Shown here piece by piece: positions 55,394 to 64,000 of a stretch of 64,000 nucleotides of DNA. The notes below the pieces were generated by a model that worked only from the letters and a program-made list of their open reading frames with translations, did not search any database and was not told the origin of the DNA. Within the stretch, counting starts at the first letter, position 1. Each line of letters begins with the position of its first letter. The translations under genes were made by a program, and so were the position numbers. Source of the stretch: Pleomorphomonas sp. PLEO (GTDB lineage Bacteria > Pseudomonadota > Alphaproteobacteria > Rhizobiales > Pleomorphomonadaceae); the NCBI RefSeq assembly GCF_041320595.1, contig NZ_CP166625.1, positions 3,656,001-3,720,000 on the forward strand, read 5' to 3'.

Positions 55394-58300
55394 TCAGTGC
55401 GGCAAGTTCGGAACCGCTGCCGCCGCCACGGCAAGACGCGCTAGCTCCGGCAGCGAGCGGGCACCGGTCTTCTTCATGATAGCGGCACGGTGGTTCTCCA
55501 CGGTGCGCTGGCTGATACCGAGGTCGGCGGCGATATTTTTGCTGGGATGCCCCGCCAGCACCAAGTCCATGATTTGGTGTTGGCGACTGGTCAGCCCAGC
55601 CACATGCTCGAGAGCGGCATGCTGACGCGCCGTGCGTCGCTCGGTATCCTTGGCTTCCCCGAGCGCACGGCCGACCACCGCTAACAACATGTCCCGGCCG
55701 ATCGGCTTTTCAATGAAATCCAGGGCACCGGCCTTCATGGCATCGACCGCTGTTTGAACGTCACTGCCGCCTGTGATCATGATCGACGCTGGCGCATCCC
55801 CCTGTGTGTTCAGTTGGCGCAACAATTCCAGACCGCTCATGCCGGGCAGATAGGCATCGACGAGCAGACAATCCTGCCCCACAGCCCGGAAGTTGGCCAG
55901 AAACGTTTCGCTATCGGCGTAGGTCTCAACCCTGTGACCGGCCTCCCGGAGCACGTCTCGGATCAGGTCGCGCACACGATCGTCGTCGTCGACGACAAAC
56001 ACGATGGGGGGACCGCCAGCACTCGACTTTTGCAGCTTCGGCGACGGTAGGTCTTCAAACTGCGTCGCCTCCCTAGGGGGAAGGTGTTCGGCGATAACAC
56101 CCAGCAGGGTGGCGAGGCTGACTGGTTTGCTCAGTTGGACGCAGGAGCGATCGGCAATGTCGGCCAGCGCGCGCGTCGATATGTCACCGGTCAGTACGAT
56201 GGCGGGAATGCGGGCGTGAATCTGGTTGCGAATATCAAAGATCACTTCGACACCGGTACGCCCGTTCGGCAGATTGTAGTCGGTCACCACAAGCTCAGGG
56301 CGAACAGAGCCAATCCGAATAAGATCGCTGGCGGCGGCACCGTTGGCTGCAACCAATACCCGATAGCCCACCAAGCGGAGCGATTGAGCCAGAAGATCGC
56401 TGACATCGGGGTCGTCCTCGACCAGCAGGATCGAAGCGGGACGAACGAGACGGGGCGCGAGCGATTTAGGGCCAGTCACCAAAGCGGGCTCGGCCGATTT
56501 GGCATGAACGGGAACATCTATCGAAAACGATGATCCGACGTCCAGCCTGGAGCGAACGCGGACCGGATGCCTCAACAAGGCCCCGACCCGCTGCACGATC
56601 GACAGTCCCAGTCCCAGACCAAGGCCATGCTGTCGAGCAACATTGTCGACTTGATGATATTCTTCGAAGATCGTTTCCAGCTCGTTTGGAGGAATACCGA
56701 TCCCGGTATCGCAGACCTCGATGGTGAGACGGTCACCCCGGCGGCGGCATCCCAGCAGAACAGCACCTTTCCTGGTGTATTTCAGAGCATTCATCAGGAG
56801 ATTGCGAACCATCTGCTCCAGAAGGCGTGGGTCGCTGTCCACCCAAAGCGTCGAGGGGACATAGCGGAAGGCCAGTCCTTTGGCCTTGGCTTGGATCGTC
56901 AGTTCTGAGAATAGCCTGTCGAGAAGCTCGGCTAGCGGGAAGGCCTTCCTTTCAACCCGAACCGTTCCGGCTTCGATCTGATTGATGTCGAGCAGCGTGT
57001 TGAGCATATCCGACATAGAGTTCAAGGCGTCGTCAAACCGAGCCATTAACGTCTCGCCCTGTTCACCCGACACTTTCGTTACAAGCAGCCCGTGGACAAG
57101 CGACAGGGTTTGCAACGGTTGGCGCAGGTCGTGGCTGGCGGCGGCGAGAAAGCGCGACTTGGCAATGTTGGCGCGCTCGGCCAGAGCCTTGGCGGCACGA
57201 AGCTCGTCGGCGGCGTGTCGGGGGGCGGTGACGTCGGCGAATGTGATCACAACCCCTTCGACACCGTTGGTCTGGGTGCGGTATGGCAGGATGCGGCGCA
57301 GAAACCACAGCCCGCTCTCCACCTCAATTTCCCGTTCGATCGGGGCGAGCGTTTCCAGCACGCGCGCCGCATCGGCCGACAGCGTACCGTCGATGGCAAG
57401 TGAGCGCAGGTCGGCCAGCGGCCGCCCCACATCGCTTGCGATGATGGAGAACAGCGACCGCGTCGCGGGTGTGAAGAAGCGGATATCTAGTTTGGTATCG
57501 AGGAAAATCGTCGCAGCGTCCGTACTGTAGAGCACGTTCTGCAGATCGTCGGAGGTGGTACGCTGGCGTTCCAGTGTTTCCTGGAGCTGACCGTTGAGAG
57601 CAATCAGTTCCTCGTTGAGCGACTGCAACTCTTCCTGGGATGTCAGAAGTTCTTCGTTGGTTGACTGGTATTCCTCGTTGACCGACATAGCCTCCTCGTT
57701 GATAGCCTTCTGTTCCTCTGCTGATCGCTCGATGTTGCGGAGAGCTTCGCTGAGTTCAGTCCGCGCGGTGACGAGCTCCCGCTCCAGTTCATTAACGCGC
57801 GACTGATCGTCCGGTGACGCCGCGCCAGGAGGGGCGGTGGAAATCGCTTCGTCAGGACCTTCGACAAAGGAGATCAGCACCAACTCCTCGCCATCGCCGG
57901 GTAGTGCGCGAACGTCGATGTCGAAGCGCCTGCCACCGTACGCGGCTTCGAGCCGCCCGCCCGCTAACCGCGCCGGAGTCCGGCTTTCGCCGAAGATCAG
58001 TAGCGCCGACCGCACTTTCATCCGCACTTGGTCGGACAACATGGCCAGAAGATCGGCGTTGGGGTAGCCAGGTGCGATGCGCAGATACCGATCGATCGGA
58101 CCGAGGGTGTAGAGCACTTCCTGTCGGGAGTTGATCAACGCAGCGGCCGGTGCGAAGGCATCGATCACCAGCCTTTCGCACAATGCCGACAGAGAGGTCG
58201 GCGGCCGAGCGGCGCGCTCGGATGCGGGACGCAGCGGCATACGCAACGCTTCGCCATCACCGATTGGCAGGCCGCTACGCGGCTTGCCTCGTCCCGTGAA

Positions 58301-59766
58301 TTTGAACAGGTGCGCAGGCTTTGAGATGACCGAGAACTGATCATCGTTGCCGCCAACCGATTCAGCGCTGCCGAGCAGCAGCAGGCCGCCCGGCCTCAGG
58401 GCGAAGCGGAACACGGCGAGCACTTTTTCCTGCGCGTCGACTCCGAGATAGATCAGAAGGTTGCGGCAGGAGACGAAATCGATGCGGGAGAATGGCGGAT
58501 CTGTAAGAATATCGTGGACGGAAAAGACAATCGCGTCGCGAAGCTCCGCTGTGACACGATAGCCGTTATCCTCGCTGGTGAAGAAGCGGTCCAACCGGGA
58601 TTGCGAGATGGCATCGGCGATGTCGGCCGGATAGTGGCCATTGCGGGCAACGGAGACCGCCTTCTGATCGATGTCGGTGGCAAACACCTGCAGTTTCGCT
58701 GGACTTTTGGCAGCGCTCAGAGCTTCGAGCAGGAGTATGATCAGCGAATAAACTTCCTCACCGGTGCTGCATCCTGCCACCCAGATGCGGATCGGCTGGC
58801 CGGTAGGATGCGTCGCGATTAAGGTCGGCAGCACGTTGGTGGCGAGGTGATCGAACACCTCGGGATCGCGGAAAAACCCGGTGACATGGATCAGTAGCTC
58901 ATCGATCAGAGAGTTGAGTTCGTCAGTGTCGCTGTTCAGGCGGTCGATATAATTTTCGAGCGACGGCGTGTCGAGGCCAGCCATTCCGATGCGGCGGTCG
59001 AGCCGGCGTGCAAGGGTGCCTGGTTTGTAGGCCGAGAAATCGCGACTGGTCTTCGCTTGAATGATAGCGAGCACCGACCGCAAACCATCCTCGGTAACGC
59101 TGCTGATCGGGCGTTCCACCGAGCCTACGGCACCGCCGGCAGATCGCACACGTTCGGTGATGGCCTCGGCTATTTGCTCCACGGGGAGCACAAGATCGAC
59201 ATGGCCGGTGGCGATGGCGTTTTTGGGCATGCCATCGAATTTCGCCTCGGCTGGATCCTGTGCAAGCGTCCACCCCCCTGCGCCTTGATGGCTTCAAGAC
59301 CAGCGCTGCCATCTGTACCGGTGCCGGATAGCACAACGGCGACTGCGCGCGGCCCGTATTCCTCGGCAAGCGAGTGAAGAAAAACGTCGAAAGCCAGCCG
59401 CGTTCCCTGCGAAGCCTGCGGCTTGGTCAAATGGAAAGCGACATGGCGAACCGTAAGATATGAGCCGGGCGGAATAACATAGAGGTGGCCGATCTCGATC
59501 AGCATCCCCTCGGCAGCTTCCACCACCTGCATGGTCGTGTGGGTGGCCAACAGATTTGCCATTAGCGAATCGTGATGTGGCTCCAGGTGCTGGACCACGA
59601 CCAGCGCACAGGCCAAGGCATCCGGCATGGCATCGAGCAGCTTCCGGCAGGCATCGAGACCACCGGCTGACGAGCCGACGCCGATGATCGGCCATGGAAT
59701 CGACGTACCGTCTGACTGATCCGAGAAGCCAGACGCGACATCTCTCGTTGGCGAGCTGCCCATCAT
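55394..59766 (-). CDS. Giant CheB-CheR-PAS-histidine kinase-REC-REC-LuxR protein (apparent frameshift in a G6 tract)
   Basis: The main frame (1278 residues from 59230) has a CheR methyltransferase (about 48-315), a coiled coil (475-560), PAS (560-680), HisKA with SHDLRQPLQTL near 700, HATPase with NALKYTRKG near 812, REC1 (VVTDYNLPNG near 985), REC2 (VDDDDR near 1075, LLVDAYLPG near 1122) and a FixJ/LuxR helix-turn-helix (LTSRQHQIMDLVLAG, 1213-1253). A CheB methylesterase domain (GVGSSAGG, VQHLEPHHDS, LSGTGTDGSAGL) lies upstream in another frame beginning 59766 with AGGAG. The frames meet at six G (minus strand, 59273-59278); seven would make one protein of about 1457 residues with the WTLAQDPAEAKFDGMP junction typical of CheB. 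No chemoreceptor is nearby, so this is probably a signalling kinase with its own DNA-binding output. Confidence 0.85.
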
Positions 59767-60018
59767 CTCGTCGCTCCTCGTCTTCCCTGACAACGCCGTC
59801 GCGCGACATGCTTAACGGACGGAATCCGAAGGCTGCCATGAATTATTGATATCTTATCATACTGAAACGACGCGTCCTGAGTATTTGTGAGTAAAATCCG
59901 TCCGTTTATCTTTTTGGTCGCCGAAATAAACTGCTTGAGCGTTGTAGGTATTCGAGGCCTGGTTTCGACGAAAACGAAGACCGGCATCGGGATGTATTGT
60001 TGGCAGACGGAGACAGCG

Positions 60019-60204
60019 ATGGATAGGGCGACGGCCATGTTGTTTTTCAAAGAAAAAATGGATTGGCAAGGCGGCCTTATCCAGCGTCTGCGCATGGCGC
60101 GACGAGCCATTACGACGAATGAGCGGACCGAATCCCGAGCGTCCCTTGAAGAGATCGCAACCTGGGTAAACGAAGGCGGAGCCGGTGGTGAGGTGCGCCG
60201 ATGA
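60019..60204 (+). CDS. Small hypothetical protein coupled to a response regulator
   Basis: A 61-residue ORF starting MDRATAMLFFKEKMDWQGG, with a charged C-terminus (TTNERTESRASLEEIATWVNEGG). GGAG lies 6 bases upstream. It overlaps the receiver-domain gene by 4 bases (ATGA), which supports real translation. No family recognised. It is divergent from the giant kinase; the 250 bases between hold both promoters. Confidence 0.6.
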   Translation: MDRATAMLFFKEKMDWQGGLIQRLRMARRAITTNERTESRASLEEIATWVNEGGAGGEVRR

Positions 60205-60560
60205 CCGCGCCGCGAATTTTGATCGTTGAAGACGACTCGTTCGTCGCCCTATTACTCGATTACACGCTGGTGAAGTTGGGATACTCCATCTGCGGCACCG
60301 AATATACCGAGGACGGCGCCGTTGCGACGGCGTTCAAATGCTGTCCCGACGCCATGGTCGTTGATGTCGGTCTGGCGCAGGGCAACGGCGTTCGGGCGAT
60401 CAATCGCATCTTGCAGCAAAGGTATGTGCCGCATGTGTTCATCAGCGGCGACAGGCTCGACTATGTCGGTCTCCATCCCCATGCAGTCCGTCTCCACAAG
60501 CCCTTCCGGGATGTCGATTTGGCAGCCTCGCTATCGCAGGTGTTCTCTTGCGGAAGGTGA
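60201..60560 (+). CDS. Single-domain response regulator
   Basis: A 119-residue receiver domain with no output domain. The acidic pair is in ILIVEDDSF, the phospho-acceptor is Asp in AMVVDVGLAQGNG near residue 53, the Thr/Ser position is VFISGD, and the conserved lysine is RLHKPF near residue 100. It is probably phosphorylated by the divergently encoded hybrid kinase and may act as a phosphate sink or protein partner. Confidence 0.85.
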   Translation: MTAPRILIVEDDSFVALLLDYTLVKLGYSICGTEYTEDGAVATAFKCCPDAMVVDVGLAQGNGVRAINRILQQRYVPHVFISGDRLDYVGLHPHAVRLHKPFRDVDLAASLSQVFSCGR

Positions 60561-60795
60561 TAGAATTCGCGCCAAGAACGTGTGGTCACGAGCAATTGAC
60601 GCGTTATCAGTCGTGGGCAAACAATTTGCTTGGCGCGGATGATATTGCTGACATCGATCCTGTGCATCTCGTCGCGACCGACCAACGGGTTGGATGTACG
60701 CGCCGGAAGATGAATGGCCCCGCGTTCGAGCGGTCAGCGAACCATCAATGGACCATGATCCCTGATCTGTTCCATACGAGATGACGGCTGATGAA

Positions 60796-60830
60796 ACTTT
60801 CAATCATGAGGTCACGGATTCGAATCCCAG
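60796..60830 (+). repeat. Degenerate copy of the tRNA-Lys 3' half (candidate att remnant)
   Basis: Thirty-five bases that match the tRNA-Lys gene from its anticodon loop to the end of the T-arm (35666-35700) at 30 of 35 positions. The 5' half and the acceptor are not preserved, and the anticodon and T stems no longer pair properly. Islands that integrate into the 3' half of tRNA genes leave such copies, but a diverged remnant of another tRNA is also possible. Confidence 0.5.
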
Positions 60831-60988
60831 CCTCATTCCCCGGCCTTACTAAATCCAACGATATCAGCCATATAGCTTTATTGGCCAACATCAGGTCTGG
60901 CTTTGGATGCGCGTTGAATCGTGCCGAGCGTCTTGGCTGGTATGAGAGTACCCGGCCTGTTCCGCAGACGTGGCTTCGCTCGTCCAAC

Positions 60989-61014
60989 AAAAAAGGAGGG
61001 GTGGTCCCCTCCTT
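60989..61014 (-). terminator. Intrinsic terminator of the 50-codon gene
   Basis: On the minus strand a perfect 9-bp stem AAGGAGGGG/CCCCTCCTT with an ACCA loop runs straight into TTTTTTG. The TAA stop of the small ORF overlaps the base of the stem. A strong rho-independent terminator in this orientation only. Confidence 0.88.
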
Positions 61015-61165
61015 AGAAGTCGTAAGTGTGACGAACAGTAATCCGCCGGCGCTCTTTGCGGAGGAGAAAGCAGCTCGAAGCGCATCCCTCGCTCCAGGAA
61101 CGCGGCACCGGGTGACGGCACCGGATGAACGGACACTTGACGGCGTCCTGTGACATATCGCTCAT
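61013..61165 (-). CDS. Orphan small protein (50 aa, Cys-containing)
   Basis: Reads MSDMSQDAVKCPFIRCRHPV, then a section with four cysteines in total (KCPFIRC, EGCASSC), and a basic tail (RKERRRITVRHTYDF). AAGAAGG lies at good spacing before the ATG, a near-consensus promoter lies 40-70 bases upstream, and the stop codon abuts an intrinsic terminator. Each signal fits the others, which is why I call it a gene. I recognise no family. The CX4C and CX3C pattern could bind a metal or form disulfides. It could also be a leader peptide or small RNA. Confidence 0.6.
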   Translation of the reverse strand: MSDMSQDAVKCPFIRCRHPVPRSWSEGCASSCFLLRKERRRITVRHTYDF

Positions 61166-61205
61166 GATCCCTTCTTGCCTCGATCGTTGATTTATCTTGT
61201 GCAGG

Positions 61206-61235
61206 ATTATAGCATGCGACTTTAGTATTAGTCAC
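61206..61235 (-). promoter_or_regulatory. Sigma-70-type promoter for the 50-codon gene
   Basis: On the minus strand GTGACT (61235-61230) and TATAAT (61211-61206) are separated by 18 bases. The predicted transcript start is near 61199, giving a leader of about 34 bases before the ATG at 61165. The -10 matches consensus exactly, which is rare in this GC-rich window. Confidence 0.6.
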
Positions 61236-61247
61236 CCTTGGGGTGAT
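61231..61247. promoter_or_regulatory. Dyad overlapping the -35 box (candidate operator)
   Basis: GTCACCC TTG GGGTGAT, an inverted repeat with 6 of 7 positions complementary, covers the -35 region of the small-gene promoter. The position suits a repressor or activator site. The regulator is unknown. It may equally serve the divergent MFS transporter gene whose start is 120 bases away. Confidence 0.4.
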
Positions 61248-61369
61248 CACGAAGTCGCGTTGAGGGCGTGAGGGCCACGGAAGTTGTCGGTTCGGTAAAG
61301 GTTTGGTTTTCCAGCCTGCGACTTTGGTCTATGGAAGGGTATATCAACCCTCTATTTTGAGGTGCCGTC

Positions 61370-62674
61370 ATGCCGGTTGCTATCGATTCCGCCCTCGATC
61401 AGGCCGGCACCGGCGCGTTTCAGCGGCGACTTCTCGGCATCTTCGGCCTCGTCTGGGCCGCCGATGCCATGCAGGTTCTAGCCGTCGGCTTTACCGCCCC
61501 ATCGATAGCGGCAAGCTTTGGTTTGACGGTGCCTGAAGCACTGCAAACCGGCACTTTATTCTTCCTCGGCATGATGATCGGCGCGGCATTGTTCGGCCGA
61601 ATTGCCGACCGTATCGGCCGCCGGCGGGTGTTGCTGGTTACGGTGGCTTGCGACGGCCTCTTCGGGCTAGCTTCGGTGTTCGCGCCGAACTTTGCGTTGC
61701 TGCTCGCCGCCCGATTTTTCACTGGCGTCGCCGTGGGCGGCACGCTGCCCGTCGATTACGCCATGATGGCCGAATTCCTACCCTCGGACCGGCGTGGACG
61801 CTGGTTGGTCATGCTGGAGGCCTTCTGGGCAATCGGCACGGTGGTGGTGGCGCTCGCTGCCTGGGCCGCGGCCTCAGTCGGCTTGACGGACGCCTGGCGC
61901 GCCATCCTTTTCGTGACCGCCGTTCCGGCACTGATAGGCTTCTGGCTGCGTCTGATGGTACCGGAGTCGCCGCTCTATCTCCTTAGCAAGGGACGGAGCG
62001 ACGAAGCGCGTGCCGTCATCGACCGCGTTCTGAAGGCCAATGGCAAGGCGCCGCTTTCCGAACCGCTCGCTGCCGGTGAAGCACCTCGGACTGTCCATCT
62101 ATTATCCCCGCCGTTGAAAAGGCGGACGCTATTGATGCTCGCAGTCTGGTTTCTGGTGTCGCTCAGCTATTACGGGATCTTCACCTGGATGCCTGCGCGG
62201 CTCGCAGGCGAGGGATTCGGATTCGTGCGCGGCTATGGCTTCCTCGTCATCGTCGCGTTGGCCCAGTTGCCGGGCTATGCACTAGCCGCCTGGGGCGTCG
62301 AACGGATCGGGCGTCGGCCGACGCTGATCGGTTTTCTATTGTTGTCGGCGGCCGGCTGCGTGCTGTTCGTCGTCGCCGGCAACGCGAGCCTTGTGGCGAC
62401 GGCTATTCTTCTGATGAGCTTTGCGCTGCTTGGTACCTGGGGTGCACTTTACGCCTATACGCCGGAGCTCTATCCGACAGCGGCACGGGCGAGCGGCATG
62501 GGCGCCGCGGGAGCCATGGCTCGGCTCGGCGGGCTGCTGGCACCGTCCCTATTGTCACTCCTGATTGCCCGGAGTTTCGGCGCGGCGGTGGCGCTGTTTG
62601 CCGTATTGTTGATCCTCGCCGCTGTGGCTGCTTCACAGATCGACACGGAAACCCGCCATCAGGCGCTCGACTAG
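61370..62674 (+). CDS. MFS transporter (sugar/aromatic-acid porter-like)
   Basis: A 434-residue major facilitator of the PF00083 type. It has the loop GRIADRIGRRRVLLV (motif A), the RFFTGVAVGGTLPVDYAMMAEFLPSDRRGRW segment and PELYPTAARASGMG near the C-terminus, which marks this branch. Substrate unknown (organic acids, niacin-like or aromatic compounds are all possible). It is divergent from the small gene unit. Confidence 0.9.
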   Translation: MPVAIDSALDQAGTGAFQRRLLGIFGLVWAADAMQVLAVGFTAPSIAASFGLTVPEALQTGTLFFLGMMIGAALFGRIADRIGRRRVLLVTVACDGLFGLASVFAPNFALLLAARFFTGVAVGGTLPVDYAMMAEFLPSDRRGRWLVMLEAFWAIGTVVVALAAWAAASVGLTDAWRAILFVTAVPALIGFWLRLMVPESPLYLLSKGRSDEARAVIDRVLKANGKAPLSEPLAAGEAPRTVHLLSPPLKRRTLLMLAVWFLVSLSYYGIFTWMPARLAGEGFGFVRGYGFLVIVALAQLPGYALAAWGVERIGRRPTLIGFLLLSAAGCVLFVVAGNASLVATAILLMSFALLGTWGALYAYTPELYPTAARASGMGAAGAMARLGGLLAPSLLSLLIARSFGAAVALFAVLLILAAVAASQIDTETRHQALD

Positions 62675-63036
62675 AAGTCGACCTCCGCATAGCCAGCTTT
62701 CCTCAAATGAACCCACGCCGATCCTCCCGGGCGGTTCGGGTTTTGCGGAGCTATATCGTCAGCTATGTCGCAAAACTCTCAAATTCAATCAATTTCGATC
62801 ATCTAATAGGGGTTCGTGCGAGGTTGTGAGCGACCTTGCGAGTCAATAGTTTTCAAGATGGTTCAGCTCTCGGCGGCTTTCTTGGCGGGGACCGGGGTTG
62901 GCGATATCCAGCCGCCCCTTTCCACGGGCGATCGGCGCGCGGACGCCGCGCATCGGATCCGCTCCTGGCAAGTTGCCCGGCCGCGAGCGCCGCAGCCATC
63001 GACGCGCCGGACAACCGGCCTCAGGAGGAACGCAGC
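62675..63036 (+). other. Intergenic region upstream of fucO
   Basis: About 360 bases. The stretch near 62770-62815 (caatcaatttcgatcatcta) is AT-rich and may hold the fucO promoter. No ORF is convincing. Confidence 0.3.
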
Positions 63037-64000
63037 ATGTCCCATCGCATGATTCTCAACGAGACGTCCTATTTCGGCGCCGGCGCCCGTGCCGAGCTGG
63101 TCGGTGAGGCGCAGCGCCGCGGCTACAAGAAGGCGCTGGTGGTTACCGACGCGGTGCTGGTCAAGGCCGGCACGGTTGCCAAGGTGACGAGCCTGATGGA
63201 CGCGGCCGGTCTGGCTTACGAGCTGTTCGACAAGGTCATGCCCAATCCGACTATCGGTGTCGTCAAGCAGGGCGTCGCCGCCTTCGCAGCCGCCAAGGCC
63301 GATTACCTCGTCGCCATCGGCGGCGGTTCGCCGCAGGATACCGCCAAGGCGATCGGCATCATCACCAACAATCCGGAATTCGCCGACGTGCGCAGCCTCG
63401 AAGGCTTCGCCCCCACCAAGAAGCCGTCGGTGCCGATTATCGCGCTGGCGACGACCGCCGGCACCGCCGCCGAGGTGACCATCAACTACGTCATTACCGA
63501 CGAGGAAAAGCGCCGCAAGTTCGTTTGCATCGACCCGCATGACATTCCGCTGGTCGCCATTATCGACAGCGAGCTGATGGCCACCATGCCCAAGCCGCTC
63601 AAGGCCGCCACCGGCATGGACGCGTTGACCCACGCCATCGAGGGCTACATCACCAAGGGGGCCTGGGAGCTGACTGACGCGCTGCATATCAAGGCGATCG
63701 AGATCATCGGCCGGTCGCTGCGCGCTTCGTGCGCTGGCGATCCCAAGGGCGTGGAGGAGATGGCTCTCGGTCAGTATGTCGCCGGCATGGGCTTTTCCAA
63801 CGTCGGCCTTGGTCTGGTGCACGGCATGGCCCATCCGCTCGGCGCCTTCTACAACACGCCGCACGGTGTCGCCAACGCAGTGCTGCTGCCGACGCTGATG
63901 GCCTACAATGCCGACTTCACTGGTGAGAAATATCGCGCCATCGCCGCCGCGCTTGGCGTCAAGGGTACCGAGGCCATGTCGATTGCCGAAGCCCGCAAGG
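63037..64000 (+). CDS. fucO: Lactaldehyde reductase (Fe-dependent alcohol dehydrogenase), 3'-truncated by window edge
   Basis: The frame is open to the window end (321 residues visible of about 382). It reads MSHRMILNETSYFG and follows the E. coli FucO sequence closely, including GGGSPQDTAKAIGII, the AGTAAEVTINYVITDEEKRRKF stretch, and the iron ligands in MDALTHAIEGY and HGMAHPLGAFYNTPHG. It reduces L-lactaldehyde to 1,2-propanediol with NADH during anaerobic fucose or rhamnose use. AGGAGGAA precedes the ATG. Confidence 0.93.
   Translation, partial: MSHRMILNETSYFGAGARAELVGEAQRRGYKKALVVTDAVLVKAGTVAKVTSLMDAAGLAYELFDKVMPNPTIGVVKQGVAAFAAAKADYLVAIGGGSPQDTAKAIGIITNNPEFADVRSLEGFAPTKKPSVPIIALATTAGTAAEVTINYVITDEEKRRKFVCIDPHDIPLVAIIDSELMATMPKPLKAATGMDALTHAIEGYITKGAWELTDALHIKAIEIIGRSLRASCAGDPKGVEEMALGQYVAGMGFSNVGLGLVHGMAHPLGAFYNTPHGVANAVLLPTLMAYNADFTGEKYRAIAAALGVKGTEAMSIAEARK

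Noticed and set aside
60891-61250. 119-residue minus-strand ORF overlapping the 50-codon gene
   Set aside because: Different frame, runs through the intrinsic terminator and its start precedes the predicted transcript start.
62863-63864. 333-residue minus-strand ORF over fucO
   Set aside because: His/Gly/Arg-rich antisense frame opposite clear FucO coding sequence; no family similarity.
1-64000. CRISPR arrays, insertion sequences, integrases and rRNA genes
   Set aside because: Looked for; no regularly spaced repeats, transposase or recombinase motifs were seen.

Overview
The window looks like a chromosomal segment of an alphaproteobacterium, most likely of the order Hyphomicrobiales. GC content is high, and the order secDF-yajC, tatABC-scpAB-nagZ-SPOR-argS-dgt/erpA and pcm-surE-serS is the one seen in that order. 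Genus was not determined. Genes are dense, with many ATGA start/stop overlaps.

Region 1 (1-12 kb) is hydrogenase-related. A 5'-truncated hypF and complete hypC, hypD and hypE (NiFe-cofactor maturation) are followed by a six-gene set resembling hyfB, C, E, F, G and I. It encodes a complex-I-like membrane arm (two antiporter-like subunits, a NuoH-like and an HyfE-like subunit) plus large and small peripheral subunits. The large subunit lacks the cysteine pairs that hold the Ni-Fe centre, while the small subunit keeps all four [4Fe-4S] cysteines. I therefore read it as an energy-converting-hydrogenase-related (Ehr-type) complex, not a hydrogenase.

Region 2 (12-35.6 kb) is a conserved housekeeping block. 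It holds homologues of the mitochondrial complex I assembly factors NDUFAF6 and NDUFAF3 beside secF, secD and yajC; a DUF815 ATPase; a catalytically degenerate LysM/LytM lipoprotein; pcm, surE and serS; tatABC; scpAB; nagZ; a SPOR protein; argS; dgt; erpA; a quinone oxidoreductase and an MFS transporter. It ends at a tRNA-Lys(UUU) gene.

Region 3 (35.7-60.8 kb) is accessory and stress-flavoured. It carries a glycosyltransferase-toroid fusion, a general-stress-type membrane protein, cbpA/cbpM, BON and PRC-barrel proteins, DUF3309, a frameshifted csbD, an hlyD-rbbA-yhhJ-type efflux operon, dps, a glycine-zipper lipoprotein, DUF1488, an MgtA-type Mg2+ ATPase, and a giant CheB-CheR-PAS-kinase-REC-REC-LuxR protein with a divergent receiver-only regulator. 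A degenerate copy of the 3' half of the tRNA-Lys lies at its right end, so the block may be an old island. Three genes here (csbD, rbbA-like, CheB/CheR kinase) each appear to lack exactly one base, two of them in G runs.

Region 4 (60.8-64 kb) holds a compact, apparently undescribed unit: promoter with overlapping dyad, 50-codon cysteine-containing ORF, and intrinsic terminator. An MFS transporter and the 5' part of fucO follow. No CRISPR array, integrase, transposase or rRNA gene was seen.
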